Shown piece by piece: positions 57,725 through 64,000 of a stretch of 64,000 nucleotides of DNA. The notes beneath the pieces are model-generated. The model had not been told where the DNA came from, did no database searches, and was given only the letters and a program-made list of their open reading frames with translations. The stretch comes from Micropruina sp. GTDB lineage: Bacteria > Actinomycetota > Actinomycetes > Propionibacteriales > Propionibacteriaceae. The stretch covers positions 1,116,001 to 1,180,000 of the forward strand of contig JADJTM010000001.1 of the NCBI GenBank assembly GCA_016711205.1, given 5' to 3'. Within the stretch, counting starts at the first letter, position 1. Every line of letters starts with the position of its first letter. The position numbers were made by a program, and so were the translations under genes.

Positions 57725-59278
57725 GTGCCCGCGTCGAGGCGCGCCATCATCTTGGGCGCCGGTGGCGCCACCCTCGGCAGTGCCCTGCTCGGGCTCGGTG
57801 TCGACCGCGCTCAAGCTACGCCCCTTGACGGGGCCGACGGACGACCCAACTCACCAAGTCTGCGGCCCCAGATACCGCCTCAGCGTTCCGGACAACTGGA
57901 AGAACGATCCGCAACGGCCGATCTATGTCGACGGACAGTACTTGTACTACTACCTGTACAACGGCGATTACCTCACCGGCGGCGGCGGAACCGCCTGGCG
58001 GCTGGCGACCACCCGCGACCACGTCCGGTTCAACGACCGCGGAGTTGCTATCCAGAAGAACACCAACTCGAATGGGGATCTCTGGTCCGGCAGCGTAGTC
58101 GTCGACACCCTCGACACTGCGGGTTACGGCAAGGGCGCGGTGATCGCCCTGGTCACCCAGGCTCCCGAAGGCAAGCAGGCGCAGTTTCTCTGGTATTCCA
58201 CCGACGGCGGCCGCTCGTTCAAGCCGGGTGGCGCGTCCCCGGTGCTACCGAACCCTGGTGTCCACGACTTCCGCGACCCGAAGGTGATCTGGGACGCGCC
58301 TCGCAAACGTTGGGCGATGGCCAACGCGGAGGGTCGTCGGGTCGCCTTCTACAGCTCGCCCGACCTGAAGTCCTGGACCTACACCGGCGACTTCGAGCGG
58401 AGCGACATCGGTGTGCTGGAATGCCCCGACCTGTTCCAGATCACCGCTCAGGACGGCACCCGACACTCGGTGTTTGCGGTCAGCGCCAACGGCAAGGGGC
58501 GCGGGCTGCCCGCAACCAAGCCTACTGGACGGGCAGTTTCGACGGCGCCCGCTTCACAGCCGACCATGATGAGCCGCAGTGGCTCGACTGGGGCTTCGAC
58601 TTCTACGGCGCGGTGACCTATCCCCACCACGACCGCTCTGGACGCGAGGATTCGAGACTCCGGCGGGCGATCGGCTGGGCGAACTTCTGGGACTATCCCC
58701 ACAACACGCCCACATCGTTCACCGACGGCTACAACGGTGACGACATGATCGTGCGTGAACTGCGGCTGCGCGGCAAGAAGGGCGACTATTACCTCGCGTC
58801 GACGCCGCCCGCGGCCTTGGCTGACTACGTCACCCGGACGCATCGACTCGGCGACGTCACGGTCAGCGGCACCCGAGATCTAGACGTCAAGTCCTCGGCC
58901 TATGAGATCTCCTGCGAACTTCGCTGGGCGGCCGGTGCCGCACCGAATGCGGGCTTCGAGGTGTGCCGCGCGCCGGGTGGTGGCCGCCACGTCGCGGTCG
59001 GCGCCTACGTGCCCGCGCCATACGCCTACGTCAACCGGCGTCCAACCGTGAACCCGACGGGTGGTGAATCAAAGACACCGTTCGACGCATCATCGGGGCG
59101 ATTGCCACTGCGCATCCTCGTCGATCGGACCAGCGTGGAACTATTCATCGGAGACGGGCGCTATGTGCACTCGCACCCGGTCTTCCCGCTGCCCGGCGAC
59201 AACCGCATCCGGCTGTACGCCCACGACGCGACCGCCACCTTCGCCGGGCTCACCATCCACGAGATCAAGGTTCCCTGA
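57725..59278 (+). pseudogene. GH32 exported fructanase/levanase, two frame breaks
   Basis: A beta-fructosidase acting on inulin, levan or sucrose-type fructans. A Tat-like signal (VPASRRAIILGAGGATLGSA) starts at GTG 57725. The mature enzyme has the nucleophile motif NWKNDPQRPIYVDG, then DFRDPKVIW (RDP) and VLECPDLF (EC, acid/base Glu), and a C-terminal beta-sandwich module ending LRILVDRTSVELFIGDG. Frames change at about 57861 (extra A in CAGATACC) and about 58505-58520. Between 57861 and 58505 the body is in the frame of 57720. With both indels corrected the enzyme is complete (about 515 aa), so recent mutation or error are both possible. Confidence 0.82.
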
Positions 59279-59306
59279 GCTGGCTTGACGAATGGCCGCA
59301 GAGCTC

Positions 59307-59351
59307 TTGACAGCCAGGACAAACTCAACGTACGTTTGTAACGCGCGTTAC
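59307..59351 (+). promoter_or_regulatory. lacI promoter with two palindromic operators
   Basis: TTGACA (59307-59312), 18-bp spacer, TACGTT (59331-59336). AACGTACGTT (59327-59336) covers the -10 and GTAACGCGCGTTAC (59338-59351) covers the start region. Both are perfect palindromes with a central CG, the usual LacI-family operator form, so the regulator probably represses itself. Confidence 0.7.
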
Positions 59352-59377
59352 CTACGGATCCTCAAGGAAGAGTTCCT

Positions 59378-60418
59378 ATGACTCGCTTGAATCATTTACC
59401 GCGGGCCACTATGAGCGATGTCGCGCGCGCCGCCGGGGTCAGTAGGACGACAGTGTCCTTCGTACTCAGTGATGGCGGGCGCGCCAACAACGTGTCGGAA
59501 GCCACCAAGGTCAGGGTCCGGGAGGCCGCCGGTACCCTCGGCTACCGACCGGATGGTCTGGCTCGTGCACTGGCGGCAAAGAGCACGGACTGGTACGGGG
59601 TGGTGACCGAGATCGTGACGGATCCGGTCGCTGCTCACGTCATCCGCGGCGCGCAGGACGAGGCTTGGCGGCAGCGCCGATTCCTGCTTATCGCCTCCGC
59701 CGGAGACGGCGAGCCGGAGGGGGCCCGCCTCGCCCTGGAGGGACTCGCCGCGGAGAAGCTGCTGGAGCAGCGGGTGGCTGGCATCTTGTATGCCGCGACC
59801 TGGCATCGGGCGGTCTCCGTTCCCGATCTGCTGCGGGCACTGCCCACTGTCCTGATCAACTGCTTCGACGCGGACGGCGAATTGCCATGCATCATCCCGG
59901 ACGAGGTGGGCGGCGGCCGGAATGCCACCGAACGCCTCATCCGGGCGGGTCATGAGCAGATCGGCTACATCAACCTCGATCCCATGATTCCGGCGGCGAT
60001 CGGGCGGCTACAGGGCTGGAGGGACGCGCACGAGGCGGCGGGTCTCACGCCGCATGACGATCTCATCGTCGACGGAGACGCCACCGCTGATGGTGGCTAC
60101 GCGGCGGCGCTCGCGTTGCTCGACCACCCAAGCCCACCAACGGCGATTTTCTGCGCCAATGACCGCATGTCCATGGGGGCATATGACGCCATCAAAGAAC
60201 GCGGGTTGAGGATCCCCCACGACATCGCCGTGGTCGGGTTCGACAACCAGGAGGTGATTTCGGGCTATCTGAGGCCCCCGCTCACCACCGTTGCACTCCC
60301 GTTCGAGCAGATGGGCGCACTCGGCGTCCGGACCCTCGACGCCCTCGCATCGGGGCATTCGACCATCGCCACGCGGCAAATGGTCGACTGCCCCTTGGTG
60401 GAACGCTCCTCGGTCTGA
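59378..60418 (+). CDS. LacI-family transcriptional regulator
   Basis: A 346-residue repressor. The HTH is MSDVARAAGVSRTTVSFVLS (residues about 12-31) with the hinge helix region LGYRPDGLARALAAK. A periplasmic-binding-protein-like sugar domain follows, including FCANDRMSMGAYDAIKERGL and VVGFDNQEVISGYLRPPLTT. ATG 59378 has AAGGAAG upstream. It lies between the GH32 gene and the ABC importer and probably controls them in response to a fructose-containing sugar. Confidence 0.92.
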   Translation: MTRLNHLPRATMSDVARAAGVSRTTVSFVLSDGGRANNVSEATKVRVREAAGTLGYRPDGLARALAAKSTDWYGVVTEIVTDPVAAHVIRGAQDEAWRQRRFLLIASAGDGEPEGARLALEGLAAEKLLEQRVAGILYAATWHRAVSVPDLLRALPTVLINCFDADGELPCIIPDEVGGGRNATERLIRAGHEQIGYINLDPMIPAAIGRLQGWRDAHEAAGLTPHDDLIVDGDATADGGYAAALALLDHPSPPTAIFCANDRMSMGAYDAIKERGLRIPHDIAVVGFDNQEVISGYLRPPLTTVALPFEQMGALGVRTLDALASGHSTIATRQMVDCPLVERSSV

Positions 60419-60487
60419 TGCCAATCAGCATCCGAGCAGCAATCCACACATCCCTCCATCTCACCCAACAACAGGAAGAGAACCACC

Positions 60488-62187
60488 ATGTCACATCCAC
60501 AACCATGGAAAGCCCTGCGCTTGGCCGGGGTCGCTCTCGCCGTGGGCGCCGTGGCGCTCGCTGGCTGTAGTCAGCCGGCACAGACTAGTTCGAACGCGCC
60601 CGCAGGCAAGGACTATTCCGATGCCCTGCTCACGCTCCCACGTGAGGACATGGGCACCTTCACCCGCAACTTCAACCCCTTCTCACCCAATGTCGCACCT
60701 TCTCACCCAATGTCGCACCGATGACCCAGCAGGCGATCTACGAGGCCCTGCTGATTTTCAGCCCGACCGACGGTAAAACGACGCCGTGGCTCTCCACCGA
60801 ATGGAAAGTTGGCGCTGACGGCAGGAGCGTCGAGTTCACCGTTCGCCCCGGCGTCAAGTGGTCGGACGGCGAGGCGTTCACCGCCGAAGACGTCGCCTAC
60901 ACCTTCGAACTGCAGCAAAAGCTGCTGGGCGGGTACGACTACGTGGACAAGATCAGCACCCAGGGCGACAAGGTGATGTTCACCTTCAGCAAGGCCTACT
61001 CGCCGGCGCTTTTCGAACTCGGCCAGCAGATCATCATTCCCAAACACATCTGGTCCAAGATCGACGACCCCGCCAAGTCGACCAACGAGAAGCCAGTCGG
61101 CACCGGGCCGTACACCGAAGTCACCCGGTTCGCTGCCCAATCGTTCGAACTCGGCAAGAATCCGAACTACTGGCAACCCGACAAGCAGAAGATCGCGGGC
61201 ATCAAGCTGCTGGCGTTCGCGGGCAACGACGGGGCCAACCTGGCCGCGGTCAACGGCGACGTCGACTGGACAGACCAGTTCATGCCCAACATCCAGAAGA
61301 CCTTCGTCGATAAGGACCCAGCGCATCGACACTTCTGGTTCCCGCCGACCGGATCGATGATCAACTGGCAGCTCAACACCACCAAGGCCCCCTTCAACGA
61401 CCCGGTCGTGCGCAAGGCGTTGAGCATGGCCGTGGATCGCGACGCGGTGACCAAGATCGGCATGGCCGGATACACCGTGCCCGCCGATTGCACCGGCCTG
61501 TCGGGCAGCTACGAGAAGTGGAAGAACCCCGCAGTCCGCGACACCTGCGAATGGACGAAGCTGAACGTCGAGAGGGCCAACCAACTGCTGGACGAGGCCG
61601 GCTACACCAAGGACGCCGACGGCAAGCGGAAACTGAAGGACGGCAAGCCGTTCGAGTTCGAGTTCTCCGTCGGGTCCACGTCTTCGGACTGGCTGTCAGT
61701 TGGCAACGTGATCGCGCAGAACATGGAGGCCATCGGCGTCACGATGAAGGTGGACTCCCCCGACTGGTCGGCGGTCGTCGCCGGCTACGAGTTGGGTGAC
61801 TTCGACTCAGGCATCGTCTGGTCGCCGAACGACCCCACGCCGTACAAGTTCTTCGCGGCCATGATGGGCACGGCGACGGTCAAACCGGTGGGCAAGAAGG
61901 CCGCCGACAACTACCAACGCTTCGGCGACCCGCGGGCCGATGCGCTGCTGCAGCAGATCGCTGGAACCGGCGATCCGGCAGCTCAGACCGAGGCGGTCAA
62001 CAAGCTGCAGGAACTCTTCAACGAGAATGCACCGGTGATTCCGCTGTTCCCCGGCCCGGAATGGGGCGCCTTCAACGACACCCGCTTTATCGGCTGGCCC
62101 ACCGAGCAGAATCCGTACGCGAGCCTCAGTGCGCGCTCCGGCCGGACCGTGATGATCCTGACCAGCCTGGAACCACGCAAGGGCTGA
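60488..62187 (+). pseudogene. family 5 extracellular solute-binding lipoprotein, broken by a 20-bp duplication
   Basis: Binding protein of a dipeptide/oligosaccharide-type ABC importer. The lipoprotein signal is VALAVGAVALAGCSQ. The frame from ATG 60488 reads to FTRNFNPFSPNVAP and then leaves frame through the second copy of a 20-bp tandem duplication, stopping at 60724. The rest (from 60721, MTQQAIYEALLIFSPTDGKT onward to 62187) is intact, with TFELGKNPNYW-like QSFELGKNPNYWQPDKQKI, VRKALSMAVDRDAV and NENAPVIPLFPGPEW. Deleting one repeat copy rejoins the two parts exactly. The ligand may be a fructo-oligosaccharide, given the GH32 neighbour. Confidence 0.85.
60679..60718 (+). repeat. exact 20-bp tandem duplication inside the binding-protein gene
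   Basis: CTTCTCACCCAATGTCGCAC occurs at 60679-60698 and 60699-60718. Twenty is not a multiple of three, so it shifts the frame. Either a recent slippage event or an assembly artefact. Confidence 0.92.
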
Positions 62188-62290
62188 CAACGGCCAACGA
62201 GACTAGGTGTGGACGTCCCATGTGGGCGTCCACACGATGGCTCAAGCTCCCCCAAAGCTTTCCATCCACCACCTTAATGAGGAGAGTCAC

Positions 62291-63268
62291 GTGCGTTTCA
62301 TTCTCCGAAGGATCGGGTTCTACCTGATTGCCTTCTGGGTGTCCATCACCCTCAACTTCATGTTGCCCCGCTTCATGCCCGGCGACCCCATCTCGCGGAT
62401 GCTGGCCCGTAGCCAGGACAAGATGAGTTCCGAACAGGTTCAGCAATTGCAAAAGTTGTTCGGATTGGACAATCGCCCGATCATGGAGCAGTACGTCAGC
62501 TACATCGGTGACATGGTGACCGGCAACATGGGCGTCTCGATCTCACGATTCCCCACTCCGGTGACGGAGGTGATCGCGTCCCAGATCGGCTGGACGCTTT
62601 TGTTGGGTTCAACCTCGTTGATCATCGCCGCCTTGCTGGGCAACCTGCTCGGGATCATCGCCGCCTGGCGGCGCGGAAGCGCTATGGACTCTGCGCTGCC
62701 ACCCTTGCTGATCTTCATCGGGTCGTTCCCCTATTTCTGGCTGGCCATGGGTGCGCTGTACCTGTTCGGCATCGTTCTCGGCTGGTTCCCGTTAAGGCAC
62801 GCCTACGACTCCGCACTCGACCCCGGGTTCACTTGGGCGTTCCTCAGCAGCGTCGGCTACCACCTGGTGCTGCCGGCCCTGACGATCGTCCTGGTGAGCA
62901 TCGGTGGCTGGATGCTCGGCATGCGCAACACCATGATCGCCACCAACTCCGAGGACTACATCACAATGGCCGAGGCCAAGGGCCTCAAGCCGCAACGGAT
63001 CATGCTCAGGTACGCCGCCCGCAACGCCATGCTGCCGTCGGTCACCTCGTTCGGCATGGGTCTGGGCTTCGTGGTGGGTGGCGCGCTGCTCACGGAGACG
63101 GTCTTCGCCTATCCCGGTGTTGGCTACCAGCTGCTCGGCGCCGTCACCGGGCTGGACTACCCGCTGATGCAGGGCCTGTTCCTGATCATCACCGCAGCGG
63201 TCCTGCTAGCCAACCTTCTGGTCGACATCGTCTACGTACGACTCGATCCCCGCGTCCGCACCCACTGA
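62291..63268 (+). CDS. ABC transporter permease (DppB type)
   Basis: A 325-residue inner-membrane permease of the dipeptide/oligosaccharide family. It starts VRFILRRIGFYLIAFWVSIT with helix 1 and GDPISRML, typical of the first permease, and has five to six helices. The EAA-like loop TMAEAKGLKPQRIMLRYAAR with NAMLPSVTSFGMGLGFVVGG contacts the ATPase. GTG 62291 has GAGGAGAG upstream; the longer frame to 62207 has none. It lies downstream of the binding-protein gene with a 103-bp gap. Confidence 0.9.
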   Translation: MRFILRRIGFYLIAFWVSITLNFMLPRFMPGDPISRMLARSQDKMSSEQVQQLQKLFGLDNRPIMEQYVSYIGDMVTGNMGVSISRFPTPVTEVIASQIGWTLLLGSTSLIIAALLGNLLGIIAAWRRGSAMDSALPPLLIFIGSFPYFWLAMGALYLFGIVLGWFPLRHAYDSALDPGFTWAFLSSVGYHLVLPALTIVLVSIGGWMLGMRNTMIATNSEDYITMAEAKGLKPQRIMLRYAARNAMLPSVTSFGMGLGFVVGGALLTETVFAYPGVGYQLLGAVTGLDYPLMQGLFLIITAAVLLANLLVDIVYVRLDPRVRTH

Positions 63269-63277
63269 GGGGCATTC

Positions 63278-64000
63278 ATGACAACTCCAATCACGACCGC
63301 CACCACCGAAGCCGTCAAACCCGCCCGCGTGTCGACACGATCGCGGTCAGGCCTGCTGCATGGGCTGATGACCAACCCAAAGGCAATGCTCGGCGCGATC
63401 ATCCTGATCGTCTTCATCCTGCTTGCCCTGCTCGCTCCCGTCATCTTCCCGGGCAACCCGTCTCGGATCACCGCCATGGCCTCGCAAGAACCATCGGCGG
63501 CGCACTGGCTGGGCACCACCGCGAAGGGCCAGGACGTCCTGGCGCTGACCATCCACGGCAGCCGGATGTCCCTGTTCGTCGGCCTGATCGTCGGCGTCAT
63601 GTCCACCATCATCGGCATCCTGGTCGGCCTCACCTCGGCCTACTTCGGCAAATTCGTCGACGAGATTCTCTCGGCGGTTACGAACATCTTCCTGCTTATC
63701 CCGGGCCTCCCGCTGCTGGTCATCCTGGCCGCTTTCCTTCCGCCCGGCGTCGGCACGGTGATCTTCGTCCTGATCCTCACCGGGTGGGCCGGCTCGGCCC
63801 GGGTGCTGCGTAGCCAGGCCTTGTCGATCAGGTCAAAGGACTTCGTCGCGGCATCCCAGGTGACCGGCGATCGAGCCGGCTGGATTATGGCACGTGAAAT
63901 CCTGCCCAACATGGCGTCGATCGTGATGGGCACCCTGTTGGGCTGCATCATCGGCGCCATCGGCGCCCAGGCCGGGCTCGAGTTCCTCGGCCTGGGGGAC
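63278..64000 (+). CDS. ABC transporter permease (DppC type), 3' end outside window
   Basis: At least 241 residues. A cytoplasmic N-terminus (MTTPITTATTEAVKPARVST) leads into LMTNPKAMLGAIILIVFILL, the extracytoplasmic segment WLGTTAKGQDVLALTIHGSR (family motif LGTDxxGRDV) and further helices. The EAA loop region SQALSIRSKDFVAASQVTGD with REILPNMASIVMG follows. It starts 9 bp after the first permease with GAGGGG upstream, so both are one operon. The ATPase genes are presumably just downstream of the window. Confidence 0.9.
   Translation, partial: MTTPITTATTEAVKPARVSTRSRSGLLHGLMTNPKAMLGAIILIVFILLALLAPVIFPGNPSRITAMASQEPSAAHWLGTTAKGQDVLALTIHGSRMSLFVGLIVGVMSTIIGILVGLTSAYFGKFVDEILSAVTNIFLLIPGLPLLVILAAFLPPGVGTVIFVLILTGWAGSARVLRSQALSIRSKDFVAASQVTGDRAGWIMAREILPNMASIVMGTLLGCIIGAIGAQAGLEFLGLGD

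Overview
The window is about 68-70% GC and densely coded. Gene content (hrcA-dnaJ-rsmE, hemW, phoH-ybeY-CBS protein-era, leuA, DUF3097, DUF5709, TgpA/DUF58/MoxR), frequent GTG starts and many apparently leaderless messages point to a high-GC actinobacterium. Something near Propionibacteriales is plausible, but I cannot fix the genus by eye.

Layout. At the left, leuA (minus, cut by the window edge) has a leucine-rich leader. It is followed by a small unknown gene, a frameshifted glycosyltransferase, an AlkZ-like winged-helix protein, a FUSC membrane protein and an HtrA-type protease. The conserved housekeeping genes era, CBS/CorC-like, ybeY and phoH (8.1-13.6 kb, minus) are split by zwf on the plus strand. 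A P-loop kinase, an MFS transporter, a 0.7-kb array of REP-like palindromes and several small genes (proline iminopeptidase, DUF5709, zinc ribbon, META lipoprotein) lead to about 19.7 kb.

From 19.7 to 35.7 kb (minus) lies a large surface/signalling locus. It encodes PP2C phosphatase, FHA protein, Ser/Thr kinase and FHA-HTH protein, then (after a YefM-YoeB toxin-antitoxin module and repeats) a 1917-residue Ig/FN3 membrane-anchored protein, MoxR ATPase, DUF58 protein and a transglutaminase-like membrane protein whose catalytic residues are all replaced. A plausible reading is phospho-controlled assembly or remodelling of a giant surface protein. DUF4956 and Cthe_2159-like genes follow on the plus strand.

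From 38 to 57.7 kb the core genes resume: tgt, rsmE, dnaJ, hrcA (with CIRCE), DUF3097, leuS (with a leucine leader peptide and intrinsic terminator), NlpC/P60 hydrolase, a GMC oxidoreductase with its small subunit, IclR regulator, hemW and MTA/purine phosphorylase. Between hrcA and DUF3097 four consecutive genes (DUF1304, APH-like kinase, MBL hydrolase, inositol-phosphatase family) each carry several frame breaks.

The right end (57.7-64 kb) looks like a fructan-use locus: a Tat-exported GH32 enzyme (frameshifted), a LacI regulator with palindromic operators over its own promoter, and a dipeptide/oligosaccharide-type ABC importer whose binding protein is broken by an exact 20-bp tandem duplication.

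Two leucine genes in one window, leuA and leuS, each have a short leucine-rich leader ORF starting 7 nt after a -10 hexamer. Many frame breaks fall in homopolymers and may be assembly errors rather than decay; they are marked individually. No tRNA, rRNA, CRISPR array, transposase or prophage gene was seen.
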